A stretch of DNA of 64,000 nt from CAZEAC01 sp964510065. Lineage in GTDB: Bacteria > Bdellovibrionota_C > UBA2361 > CAIXSY01. The stretch covers positions 1-64,000 of the forward strand of contig CAZEAC010000020.1 of assembly GCA_964510065.1 (NCBI GenBank). Reading direction: 5' to 3'. This document shows positions 35,513-43,704 of this stretch, piece by piece. The number at the start of each line of letters is the position of its first letter. Positions within the stretch are counted from its first letter, which is position 1. The translations under genes were made by a program, and so were the position numbers. The notes beneath the pieces were generated by a model that had not been told where the DNA came from, searched no databases, and saw nothing but the letters and a program-made list of their open reading frames with translations.

Positions 35513-36495
35513 GCACGGCTTGCACCGCAAGCGATTCCGCAACATGGGCCTGGCGCTACCCATTAGATCCCGACAAAGCGATTAAGACCTTAGGCCGGGA
35601 CACGCTTTTACAAATTCGAGATTTTCTGATCAGCTCCGGATACACAGGACCTCTTCAGTCATATCGCGATGTCGCAAATATCCGTCTACGTGCGAAGGAT
35701 CTTCCGAGATTGTCGGCGGAACTATCAGCGCATATTACAACGGTACTGCCGCGCTGGGGATTCCTAGTTCTGCGGCCGCCCTCGGAGCTTCTAAGCTTTG
35801 ATCACGCGCTTGCGCTTTCATGGTTCGCCGGAACTATCTTGGGTGAGCTTCTCGCGCAAAATGATCTGGGGGACAAACTTTATCTTGTCGCCGATCGCGG
35901 TGGACGGATGGAAGAAGGCGCGCGGTACTCGCAGACAAAGCAAGGTGGGCACTTTCACACCGACGGCGTAAATCTCTCCTCAGGACTGCGGTATTTCTTG
36001 CTTCATGCGGTTGCATGCGCAGAAAAGGGCGGAGAAAGCATTTTACTCGATGGACTTACCGTCTATGAGGAACTTTCTAAACGTTTTCCCGAAAAACTTT
36101 CGATTTTGGAGTCTGAGTTTGTGTGGGAGTTTAAGGGCGTACGGCCCGGTGAGTTTTATCGAAAGCCGATTGTCCAGAAAAACGCCCGCGGCATCGAGTG
36201 GTGTTACCTACGACCGTATGTCGAAGAGGGCGCAAAGAAGTTTGGTGCGCCTCTCGATCGAGCTCAACTTGAAGCGCTTGACGCGCTTGATAGTGTTCTC
36301 AACGACCCAACGCTGCATGGTCGCTTCCATTTAAAAGCCGGTGACATCCTGATTGTCGATGACCGGCGACTCTTTCACGGGAGAACTGAATTCGAGGATC
36401 ATGTCGATGCAGTCGAGCTTGATCTATACCTTCAGTCACCGCGGAGCTCCACGCAACACATCAAAAGAAGCTACCTTCGACTTTGGGTCGCGTAG
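35509..36495 (+). CDS. TauD/TfdA-like Fe(II)/2-oxoglutarate dioxygenase
   Basis: A 328-aa non-haem iron oxygenase. The metal triad begins with HFHTDGVNLSSG (H-x-D, about residues 148-152) and ends with the distal His in RRLFHGRTEF (about 291), with a downstream Arg for 2-oxoglutarate. The family hydroxylates amino acids, betaines or taurine. GTG 35509, overlapping the methyltransferase stop and preceded by GGAG eight bases away, is clearly the start, not the longer frame. Coupling to an N-methyltransferase suggests hydroxylation of a methylated amine, as in carnitine-type chemistry (inference). Confidence 0.85.
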   Translation: MSTACTASDSATWAWRYPLDPDKAIKTLGRDTLLQIRDFLISSGYTGPLQSYRDVANIRLRAKDLPRLSAELSAHITTVLPRWGFLVLRPPSELLSFDHALALSWFAGTILGELLAQNDLGDKLYLVADRGGRMEEGARYSQTKQGGHFHTDGVNLSSGLRYFLLHAVACAEKGGESILLDGLTVYEELSKRFPEKLSILESEFVWEFKGVRPGEFYRKPIVQKNARGIEWCYLRPYVEEGAKKFGAPLDRAQLEALDALDSVLNDPTLHGRFHLKAGDILIVDDRRLFHGRTEFEDHVDAVELDLYLQSPRSSTQHIKRSYLRLWVA

Positions 36496-36824
36496 TACGC
36501 AAAGAGACCTCGACTCAATAAACCGGAGGAGACACTAGCAAAATTCAAAAGGCCAATTTGGATTGCAAACATTTGCTCAAGTAGAACTAAATATTTGACC
36601 TAATCTCCACCCCGCGATTAGAACCTCACTAAGGGCGTAATCCAAGCTGCATCATAACTTTCTCCGCTCGGGCTTCAAGACGAGAGAGGTCAGGTGCAAG
36701 ATCAGTGCGCAAATGGCCACCTCCTTTAGTCGGTCATTGAATAGATTGAAATTTGTGAGTAGAATCTAAAAGGAAGCCATCACCGAGACCGTGCCAAGCA
36801 TGTCTCGGCAAGTGGGAGAAGTTG
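36496..36824. other. Intergenic region with a possible coding remnant
   Basis: A 329-bp spacer with no full gene. On the minus strand, 36629-36733 stays open for about 34 codons. It reads like a protein end (GGGHLRTDLAPDLSRLEARA, then a stop at 36629) and is closed upstream by a stop at 36734. It has no start, so it may be the relic of a deleted gene. Nothing else seen. Confidence 0.3.
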
Positions 36825-36899
36825 ATGTCAGACACGAGCGAAAGCGACAGGCTTCCTCGCACCTTTCACGCCGCTATCCTCGATGCGTATCAAGAATAA
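36825..36899 (+). CDS. Possible 24-codon leader ORF
   Basis: ATG 36825 to TAA 36897 encodes MSDTSESDRLPRTFHAAILD plus four more residues. A strong GGGAGAAG precedes it by a few bases. It ends six bases before the GTG of the methyltransferase and in the same frame. It could be a translated leader feeding ribosomes to a start that lacks its own ribosome site, or the true N-terminus cut off by a stop mutation. Confidence 0.35.
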   Translation: MSDTSESDRLPRTFHAAILDAYQE

Positions 36900-36905
36900 T
36901 CTGCC

Positions 36906-37676
36906 GTGGCACTAGAACCTACATCGACTTCAATTGCCGATCGCGTCGGAATTGAGATCCATAGCGGCAATCCTCGGGAAGGCCCGGGAGACGTTGCATC
37001 GACTCGTCGTGCTTTTTCTTTAGTAAAGAATCTTCCAACTTCGCCACGCATTCTCGATGTAGGTTGCGGACCTGGTCAGCAGTCAATCGAGTTGGCAAAG
37101 CTCTCTCAGGGTGTTGTAAGTGCTCTCGATATTCATGCCCCATTTCTCAAAGAATTGGCGGCTCGCGCTCACAAGGAGGCGCTCAACGGCAAAATAATAC
37201 CGATTCATGGCTCAATGAGCTCAATTACGTTACCCGATGCGAGCTTTGAACTACTATGGTCCGAAGGAGCCATTTACATTATTGGATTTGAAGCGGGCCT
37301 AAAACAATGGCGCCGCCTTCTTGTAAAAGATGGCTGGCTCGTTGCCAGCCATCTTTCTTGGCTCAAAGAAGAAATTCCGACATCTCCCAGAACTTTCTGG
37401 AACAAGAACTACCCCGCCATCTCGTCGGTAAAAAACAATCTCCTCATTGCAGAGGCTCAGGGGTATACAAACGAGGCACACTTTACTCTCCCCGAGGATG
37501 GATGGTGGCGTGAATATTACAATCCGATAAGTGAAAAGCTAGAATCACTGCGGAAAAAATATTATGGCATCCAAGAAGCTGAACGCAGAATTGCAGACAT
37601 GCAAGAAGAGATTGATCTATATAGGGAGTACTCTGACTGCTACGGTTACGTTTTCTATATCATGAGAAAAAAGTAA
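36906..37676 (+). CDS. Class I SAM methyltransferase
   Basis: A 256-aa methyltransferase. It opens with EIHSGNPREGPGDVASTRRA (about residues 17-36) and motif I RILDVGCGPGQQSIELA (about 48-64). GAIYIIGFEAGLKQWRRLL then fits an uncharacterised ubiE-like group. C-terminal acidic helices (ADMQEEIDLYREY) end the protein. The start is GTG 36906; an in-frame TAA nine bases upstream rules out a simple longer form. Substrate unknown. It is the third methyltransferase gene in the window. Confidence 0.85.
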   Translation: MALEPTSTSIADRVGIEIHSGNPREGPGDVASTRRAFSLVKNLPTSPRILDVGCGPGQQSIELAKLSQGVVSALDIHAPFLKELAARAHKEALNGKIIPIHGSMSSITLPDASFELLWSEGAIYIIGFEAGLKQWRRLLVKDGWLVASHLSWLKEEIPTSPRTFWNKNYPAISSVKNNLLIAEAQGYTNEAHFTLPEDGWWREYYNPISEKLESLRKKYYGIQEAERRIADMQEEIDLYREYSDCYGYVFYIMRKK

Positions 37677-37845
37677 GCCCGCGAGTCAGCTCATCGAAGC
37701 AGCCAAAATTGAATGACTTCCTTCGCCTCTCCGCTTTCTACTGCAGTTTCCACCACGATTGATAATTACCACTGCTCAAGTTGGACGGCACGCTAGGAGC
37801 CTGCGCCACGGAGGCGTGGCACACACTCCAAGCCGCTAAATGGCG

Positions 37846-39489
37846 CTAGCCACATACCAACGTTGAGACAGGCACTTTCTCTGTCGCCTTGATCGCACTT
37901 TCAAAGTCTCTACGGATCTTCCGACTGAGCTTATTGAGTGCCTTGGTGCGAATGTTTGCCTTTCTACCCTTCTTTATAAGCGCGGCACCCAAACTCTTGA
38001 GCTCGCCTACATTAGTCCTGTAGCTGTTTACATTCGAGGCAAGCGAAACTTCAGCACAGACCTTCGGTCCGTCGCATGCCGTGACAACCGTGGGTATACT
38101 CCATGCCAGCTGCCAGCTCTCTAAATACAAAAGATCCGCCCTTGATTTAGCATCTCTCGAAAAAGTCTTCACCGCGTCTTTAGAAAGTGGTGACTTCTCA
38201 ATCAATCGAACAAGGCTCCATACCGAGTTTCTAAGCGCAAGCGCGCCTCCGTCCATCGCAAAAAGATCATCGCGAATTTCAAAATCATCGCAGCTCAAGC
38301 ATGATTTTCCATCGCCGCCACAAACACCACAGCGGTCGAGGACCGCACTTCCATTAAGCACGCCTTTGCAGTCAAGGCATGAAGCGCCATTACCGCCACA
38401 TACGCCGCAACGATCAATTACTGCCCCACCATTCGGCACGCCTTTACAATCAAGGCAACTTGTTCCATTGCCACCGCAAATTCCGCACTGATCAACAACG
38501 CGGCCAGGATTTTCCGTGTTATTACAATCACCGCACGTAGTTCCATCGCCGCCGCACACACCGCAACGATCAACTACTTTTTGCCCAAAAGGTTCCCCGG
38601 AACAATCGAGACAGGAGGTGCCATTTCCCCCACAAAGCCCGCAACGATCTACCACAGCGTTCCCGCAAAGGGTCCCCGCACAATCTCGACAGGTAGCTCC
38701 ATCACCGCCAAACACACCACATTCATCAACAATTAGCTGTTTGGTAAATTTAAACGCGACGACACTCGAGCCATTCAATTGCACTGCATCATAACCAAGC
38801 GCTACTAACTCCGAGGGAGTCAAAAACGTGATCGGGCCCACAAAGTCACCCTGGTCAATAACATTCAAACTTATTGTTTTCGCAAAATAGGTTTGCGCCG
38901 CAGTAAATGGACCGTAACTAAGAGTACCGCCAACCGAGATCACCTTATTTTCATAATTCTGAAGAGTAGAGAATCCAGCATTCGTCGAAGCCACTGATTT
39001 TGCGCCAACATTTCGGTATAGTCCAAGCGCCTGCACACCTGAGTCATTGAGCGCGGCATAACGAATTCCGTAGAGCTGCCTTGCTACACTCGCCTCGGCA
39101 AAATTAAGTCCTGAAAAATTCAAGAAGAGATCGCCGTGAGTAACCAGGGCGGAATTCGAGAGCTGCCCAGTAAGCGCGAGCTCGCCTTTCACTACCACGA
39201 CGATTTCGTCGTGTAGCTCAAGAAAGGCCAAGCCATTAAGCTCAAAAGCCCCACCTAACTGTCCGCCAGTAATACCATCATTTCCCGAGTCTGGAGCATA
39301 CTGCCATTGCTGCAAAAGGCTCTGCGTCTGCAAGAAACTGAGATCGTTGAGACACTCATAGGCTACGCTAAGCGTCGCGCCACCGACCACCGGCCCGCAC
39401 TTCGATGTCGTGGGACTCTGCGCGACAAGCTGCGTCGCGAGAAGAAATATCGATACTACCGAAGAGTAGATTAACTCATTAAGTTTCAT
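37846..39489 (-). CDS. Secreted surface protein with six Cys-rich DxCGxCGG repeats
   Basis: A 547-aa protein. Signal peptide 1-23. Residues 30-250 form a beta-rich domain of a type I do not recognise (HGDLFLNFSG, RNVGAKSVAS, VISVGGTLSYG). Residues 250-405 hold six repeats of about 32 aa. Each has D-x-CG-x-CGG-x-G-x-x-C-x-x-C, giving regularly spaced disulfides or metal sites; the first is imperfect (DECGVFGGDG). A helical, Lys-rich C-terminal domain ends in TLVCG. Such repeats occur in large extracellular adhesion proteins. The repeats are nearly identical at DNA level between 38300 and 38720 and could vary in number. Confidence 0.8.
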   Translation of the reverse strand: MKLNELIYSSVVSIFLLATQLVAQSPTTSKCGPVVGGATLSVAYECLNDLSFLQTQSLLQQWQYAPDSGNDGITGGQLGGAFELNGLAFLELHDEIVVVVKGELALTGQLSNSALVTHGDLFLNFSGLNFAEASVARQLYGIRYAALNDSGVQALGLYRNVGAKSVASTNAGFSTLQNYENKVISVGGTLSYGPFTAAQTYFAKTISLNVIDQGDFVGPITFLTPSELVALGYDAVQLNGSSVVAFKFTKQLIVDECGVFGGDGATCRDCAGTLCGNAVVDRCGLCGGNGTSCLDCSGEPFGQKVVDRCGVCGGDGTTCGDCNNTENPGRVVDQCGICGGNGTSCLDCKGVPNGGAVIDRCGVCGGNGASCLDCKGVLNGSAVLDRCGVCGGDGKSCLSCDDFEIRDDLFAMDGGALALRNSVWSLVRLIEKSPLSKDAVKTFSRDAKSRADLLYLESWQLAWSIPTVVTACDGPKVCAEVSLASNVNSYRTNVGELKSLGAALIKKGRKANIRTKALNKLSRKIRRDFESAIKATEKVPVSTLVCG

Positions 39490-39605
39490 AACCTTTCAAG
39501 ACCCTCACGTAACAATGGTTTACAATGGAATGTATGAGGTTTTACAGGCGCACGCCAGTCACAATCTTAGCCTGCACCGCTTAATGACAGGAGGCATGGT
39601 TTGGC

Positions 39606-40796
39606 TTACGGTACGGAGGGGTCACTCGGATTTGAGGGCAGAGTACGGTCAACAAAGCCAATCTTTTCAAGTGGAAGCATGAGGTAAAATGTAGTTCCCT
39701 GACCAACTACTGACTCCACACGAACTTCCCCGAAATGAAGCTCCACAATTCTTTGCACTACGGCAAGGCCGATGCCAGTACCCTCGGCTCCGTTCGACGA
39801 AGTAGAACCACGACTAAACATGGTGAAGATATCTTTAAGCTCGTCCTGCGGTATACCGGGTCCATTGTCTTGAACAAAGACTTCAGCGAACCGGGCAATA
39901 CTTCTTTCATGAAAGCTGCGCACGCCGATATTGATGAGTACCGGACTCTTGTCATTATATTTAACTGCATTATTGATCAGATTCATGAAGACGCGTTCAA
40001 GTAGTTGAGGATTCCCCCAAACCTTCGGCAATTCGCCAACACCGATTTTAATTTCGAGTTTTTCGTCGAAACTTAAATCGCCTATTGCCGCGTTTACTAC
40101 CGCAGAGAGCTCGACTTCTCCCATTTTCGCTGCCTTCGCGCCAAGCCGCGCCAGGTCATACATTGACTGCACAATACTCGTCAGCCTGTCAGTTGACTGT
40201 AATGCGCGAGTAATTAATTGCTTCGCGCGTTCGTCGAGCACGGACTCGTATTTATCGAAGATATACTCGAGTTTCATGCTCACGCCTCCAAGAGGACCGC
40301 GAATATCATGCGCAAGCGTTGCGCTGAAGTCATCAAGCCGCCGGTTTTTCTCTTCGAGCATCAAGTTCGCCTCGGTAAGTTTTGCAAGGAGACGTTTATT
40401 CTCCTCCTCAACTCGTTTTAAGCGCAGCAGGTGCCGAAAAGCAGGAACAGATTCGCCGCGCCAGCTATCACGTTCGACAAGCACTTTGTCGCAGCCGCCA
40501 TTATAAAGTTCAGCGACTTCCGCGGGCGATGCGGTAGGGGCGGCAACGGCTATCACCGGTTCTGAGTCGCTGACACGAATGCGCTGCAATGCTTCGAGAA
40601 TTTGCGTGAAGGAGCCACGCTGACAGAGCAGCATCGCATGCGTCTCTTCGCATGCAAGAACTGACTCCAAGTCCTGCATACTATGCACGCCAAAAACCGT
40701 CGCATCGGGAAATCCCGCCTGCATCACGGCAAGGGTTTCACGAAGCTCTTCGGCCTCCTCATCGACTATCAGGATGCGTAGCACGTTAGCACCCAT
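39606..40796 (-). CDS. Sensor histidine kinase with degenerate N-terminal receiver
   Basis: A 396-aa cytoplasmic kinase. Residues 6-125 follow a receiver fold (ILIVDEEAEE), but the phosphoacceptor strand reads AMLLCQRGS with no Asp, so it is a pseudo-receiver. A coiled coil leads to the H-box ATLAHDIRGPLGG, the N-box NLINNAVKYN, and the G-boxes QDNGPGIP and GTGIGLAVV. All kinase residues are present. It lies 19 bases downstream of fliA and so is probably read with the flagellar operon, suggesting control of motility or chemotaxis. Confidence 0.85.
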   Translation of the reverse strand: MGANVLRILIVDEEAEELRETLAVMQAGFPDATVFGVHSMQDLESVLACEETHAMLLCQRGSFTQILEALQRIRVSDSEPVIAVAAPTASPAEVAELYNGGCDKVLVERDSWRGESVPAFRHLLRLKRVEEENKRLLAKLTEANLMLEEKNRRLDDFSATLAHDIRGPLGGVSMKLEYIFDKYESVLDERAKQLITRALQSTDRLTSIVQSMYDLARLGAKAAKMGEVELSAVVNAAIGDLSFDEKLEIKIGVGELPKVWGNPQLLERVFMNLINNAVKYNDKSPVLINIGVRSFHERSIARFAEVFVQDNGPGIPQDELKDIFTMFSRGSTSSNGAEGTGIGLAVVQRIVELHFGEVRVESVVGQGTTFYLMLPLEKIGFVDRTLPSNPSDPSVP

Positions 40797-40815
40797 GACG
40801 CGGATTCTCCGGGTA

Positions 40816-41580
40816 TTAAAGCGCTCGTTTTAGGTAATTCTTGAGCCTGATGAGTGCGCGGGATCGAATTTGCGAGGCGCGCGATTCAGTCACGCCAAGG
40901 ATTTCTCCGATCTCTTTCAAGTTCAGCTCTTCGTAAAAATAGAGACTTATCACAAGCCGCTCTTTCTCTGGGAGTCGATCAAGCGCACGCGCGATAACAC
41001 CGATCTTTTCACCGGTGAGAAGCTTATGCAGTGGGTCGTGCCCGCTGCTCGCGATCCACTCGTCAGCTTTAAAGCGCTCCTCGCCATGGCCAAAGCCAAG
41101 CTCTTCGAAGCTCAGCATGACAATGCTTCCTACCTCGCCAAGGAGTTTTTGAAGCTCGTCTACCTCAATTCCGATTTCGACGGCGACTTCTTCATCAGTA
41201 GCTGGGCGGCCGAGCTTTTGCTCAATCTTTTGGTAGGCCTGTTCAATCTTATGCGACTTGAAACGGAGCGACCTGGGAAGCCAGTCCTGCGAACGGAAGC
41301 TGTCCAAAATTGCACCGCGTATGCGAAATTGTGCATAGGTCGAAAAGTTGGTTTCATGCCGCGGGTCATACTTTTCAAGAGCGTCGACAAGTCCAATAAT
41401 GCCCGAGTTAAGCATTTCGCGTATATCGACGTCCTTCGGTAACCTACCGGAAAGACGATGAACTACCCGCTTTACCAGCGGTAAATAGTTGTTAATTAAC
41501 TCCTCTTTCTCCTGAGAGGAGATGTTGCGGTACGCCTCAGCCGCAGAACCTTTACTTTTCGCTAGCGTTGATTTCTTCAT
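40816..41580 (-). CDS. fliA: Flagellar sigma factor sigma-28 (FliA)
   Basis: A 254-aa FliA/WhiG-type sigma factor. Region 2 is NNYLPLVKRVVHRLSGRLP and the MLNSGIIGLVDALEKYDPRH segment, with TYAQFRIRGAILDSFRSQDW; region 3 is RFKSHKIEQAYQKIE. Region 4 is RLPEKERLVISLYFYEELNL and the HTH LKEIGEILGVTESRASQIRS. It directs late flagellar and chemotaxis genes and is normally held by anti-sigma FlgM. It has no ribosome site and overlaps the preceding small membrane gene by 29 bases, so it depends on coupled translation. Confidence 0.95.
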   Translation of the reverse strand: MKKSTLAKSKGSAAEAYRNISSQEKEELINNYLPLVKRVVHRLSGRLPKDVDIREMLNSGIIGLVDALEKYDPRHETNFSTYAQFRIRGAILDSFRSQDWLPRSLRFKSHKIEQAYQKIEQKLGRPATDEEVAVEIGIEVDELQKLLGEVGSIVMLSFEELGFGHGEERFKADEWIASSGHDPLHKLLTGEKIGVIARALDRLPEKERLVISLYFYEELNLKEIGEILGVTESRASQIRSRALIRLKNYLKRAL

Positions 41581-41794
41581 AATTGGCCAGAATGCTTATA
41601 ATTATTCGGGTTATCGCGATTACACCGATCATTACCAATGCCGCACGCCAACAGATCGTCGTCACCGGGACACTGCTCATCAAACCAGAGGCGAGCATCA
41701 CGCAAAGAGCAAGCAGACAGACTCCCGCTTGAAGCTTCTGGAGATACACAAAGCTAATCCGCTTGACCGCCTTTTTATCAGCTGCCATAAGCAC
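41552..41794 (-). CDS. Small two-helix membrane protein between flhG and fliA
   Basis: 78-80 aa, with a basic N-terminus (ADKKAVKRI) and two membrane helices (AGVCLLALCVMLASGLM and AALVMIGVIAITRIIISIL) joined by a short loop. It overlaps flhG by 17 bases and fliA by 29 bases on the same strand, an arrangement kept only if translated. The start is GTG 41794 (GGAG upstream) or ATG 41788. I do not know a flagellar protein of this kind. A membrane tether for FlhG or FliA is one idea. Confidence 0.65.
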   Translation of the reverse strand: MLMAADKKAVKRISFVYLQKLQAGVCLLALCVMLASGLMSSVPVTTICWRAALVMIGVIAITRIIISILANYEEINASEK

Positions 41795-42689
41795 TTAGCT
41801 CCAAAAGCTGCTTGAAGAAAAACTGCATTCCACCCTTTACCCTGAGCTCAAGAAACTCGGAATCCATTCGGCGAGCGACCTGCGAAAACGCCAAAGCCGC
41901 CTGACTGCTCGGATAGAGCTCGACAAGCGCTCTCTGACTTGCAACTGCTTCTGCGACAGAGCGATCCTCCGGGACAGATCCCAGGTAATTTAGCTCTACA
42001 TGCAAGAACCGTTCTACGGCTTTGGCAAAACGATTAAATACTTTTGCGCCCTCGCGTTCATCAGAAACGGTGTTCACCAGCACCGAAAACCGCTTCTCAT
42101 CGTAGTTTTGCGACATCACCTTCACCAATGCATACGCGTCGGTCAGTGATGTTGGCTCGCCATTTATTACTACTACGATCTCACTCGATGCCGAGTTGAA
42201 ATACATTACCTCAGAACCAATCCCCGCCGAGGTGTCTATCAACAGATAGTCATAGTGCACCGCGATCTCTTCAATTGCCTGCAGTAAGACCATGCGCCGC
42301 TCGGTATCCAAGCTGCAAATTGACTCAACACCGCTCGCCGCGGGAATCACCGCAATTCCCTCCGGGCCTTCCACAACAATGTCCTTCATCGGAATACCGT
42401 TTTCGAAAAGGTCGTTGAGCGTATAGCGCGGTTGTATTCCTAACATCACATCGATATTGGCAAGCCCCAGATCGGCATCGAGCACAAGAACATTCCTTCC
42501 TGCTCGTGCCAGCGCCACGGCAATATTTACCACCGCGGTACTCTTCCCGACCCCGCCCTTTCCACTCGTGACACTAATTACTCGAGTCACGCCTTGCCTC
42601 GCCGGTTTTGCATTGACTACTTCATCGCGCAACATTCTCAACCCTTCCGCCTGATCTTTCACCGATTCGTTCTCCAAATTTAGATTCAA
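41778..42689 (-). CDS. flhG: Flagellar number regulator FlhG (FleN/YlxH, MinD-like)
   Basis: A 303-aa P-loop ATPase of the MinD/ParA group. The deviant Walker A is SGKGGVGKSTAVVNIA (about 42-57), the switch LDADLGLANIDVMLG, and DYLLIDTSAGIG corresponds to Walker B. An N-terminal activation helix (SVKDQAEGLRMLR) precedes the ATPase, as in FlhG proteins that stimulate FlhF GTPase. It limits flagellar number and placement. The usual downstream partners follow in order. Confidence 0.93.
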   Translation of the reverse strand: MNLNLENESVKDQAEGLRMLRDEVVNAKPARQGVTRVISVTSGKGGVGKSTAVVNIAVALARAGRNVLVLDADLGLANIDVMLGIQPRYTLNDLFENGIPMKDIVVEGPEGIAVIPAASGVESICSLDTERRMVLLQAIEEIAVHYDYLLIDTSAGIGSEVMYFNSASSEIVVVINGEPTSLTDAYALVKVMSQNYDEKRFSVLVNTVSDEREGAKVFNRFAKAVERFLHVELNYLGSVPEDRSVAEAVASQRALVELYPSSQAALAFSQVARRMDSEFLELRVKGGMQFFFKQLLELSAYGS

Positions 42690-42721
42690 ATCCTTGTCCT
42701 ACTAGCTCATTTTTTTTGCTT

Positions 42722-43684
42722 TTAATGCACCGTATGCGTCAGCATCCAGCCAAGCCGTCGCGCGTTGGCCGGCTCAATATCTTCCGGTACACGTTGTCCC
42801 GTCGTAAAGAATGAGAGCGGAAATCCAAGTCTGGTTGCCACATTAATTACCGGCCCGATATAGCCGCTCTCATCAAGTTTGGTAATGATCGTTCTCGAAT
42901 AGCCCAGAGGTGCAAAAGCTTTAGCAGTGGAAAACAGATCAACTTCATGAGTCGGCGCCGGAAGCACGAGCATCCTCTCGATGCCTTTGATGCCCTTTAG
43001 CAATCCGGAAAGCTCGGCAAGTTTAGATCGATCGCGTGGGCTGCATCCGGGCGTGTCAATTAAAATCAGATCGAGCGCGCGCATGCCTACAAGAATCTTG
43101 CGCAGTGATTCCGCGTGAGCCTTGGCTGGGTCGAGCACTTCACAAGGAATCGTAAGAAGCGATCCATAGGTTTGTAGCTGAAACCCGGCACCGATTCGGT
43201 AATTGTCTATTGAAATCAGCCCGATGCGAAGTCCAAATGCACGCTGAAGACGCGCCGCGAGTTTGGCTATAGTAGTGGTCTTTCCAACGCCGGTCGCACC
43301 TATAAATGCGACCGCTTTTGCCTGTTTGGGAAGCACCGGATCAAATTGTAACACGCTTGCAAGCACTTCGGAGAGAACCAGATCCGCTCGTGCAGGCTTA
43401 TTGCGGAGTCCGTTCAAAACTCTAGAAACACGTTGAGTAATTTCGTAATCGAGCCCTTGACTCGCGAGTATCGCCTCGAGAGAGTGCTGAAGTTCGGTGC
43501 CGGCACCAGCGGGGAGCGCATGTTCAACTTCAATAGTCGGTCCACTTGGCGGCAACGCCTGAATCTCGATCTGCGCGTCGGGGAGCTCGCGAGTATTTAC
43601 AATAACAGCCGAATCGCCGAGCTCATTACGCACCTGCCGCAGCACATCTTCAACCTGATTTCCCCGGTACACTCGCATTCTCAT
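42722..43684 (-). CDS. flhF: Flagellar biosynthesis SRP-like GTPase FlhF
   Basis: A 320-aa SRP-type GTPase. Residues 1-70 form the FlhF B domain (MRMRVYRGNQVEDVLRQVRN). The NG domain has G1 GATGVGKTTTIAKLAA (about 123-138), ISIDNYRIGAG, G3 DLILIDTPGCS, G4 ITKLDE and a closing GQRVPEDIEPA. It marks the pole and recruits the first flagellar components. ATG 43684 has GGGGA six bases upstream and begins at the conserved MRMRVYRG. GTG 43699 is in frame but has no support. Shorter than many FlhF proteins because the B-to-N linker is brief. Confidence 0.95.
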   Translation of the reverse strand: MRMRVYRGNQVEDVLRQVRNELGDSAVIVNTRELPDAQIEIQALPPSGPTIEVEHALPAGAGTELQHSLEAILASQGLDYEITQRVSRVLNGLRNKPARADLVLSEVLASVLQFDPVLPKQAKAVAFIGATGVGKTTTIAKLAARLQRAFGLRIGLISIDNYRIGAGFQLQTYGSLLTIPCEVLDPAKAHAESLRKILVGMRALDLILIDTPGCSPRDRSKLAELSGLLKGIKGIERMLVLPAPTHEVDLFSTAKAFAPLGYSRTIITKLDESGYIGPVINVATRLGFPLSFFTTGQRVPEDIEPANARRLGWMLTHTVH

Positions 43685-43704
43685 ATCCGTTCCCCTCACT
43701 AAAC

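Noticed and set aside
37787..37800. GGCAC...GC spacing resembling a sigma-54 promoter
   Set aside because: The -12 TTGC is GAGC, and it points into the end of a convergent gene.
37805..37820. GCCACG-gagg-CGTGGC hairpin between convergent genes
   Set aside because: A short stem with no T run, so not supported as a terminator.
38081..38794. Long plus-strand frames opposite the Cys-repeat protein
   Set aside because: They mirror the repeat DNA (Pro/Ser/Gln repeats) and are shadows of the minus-strand gene.
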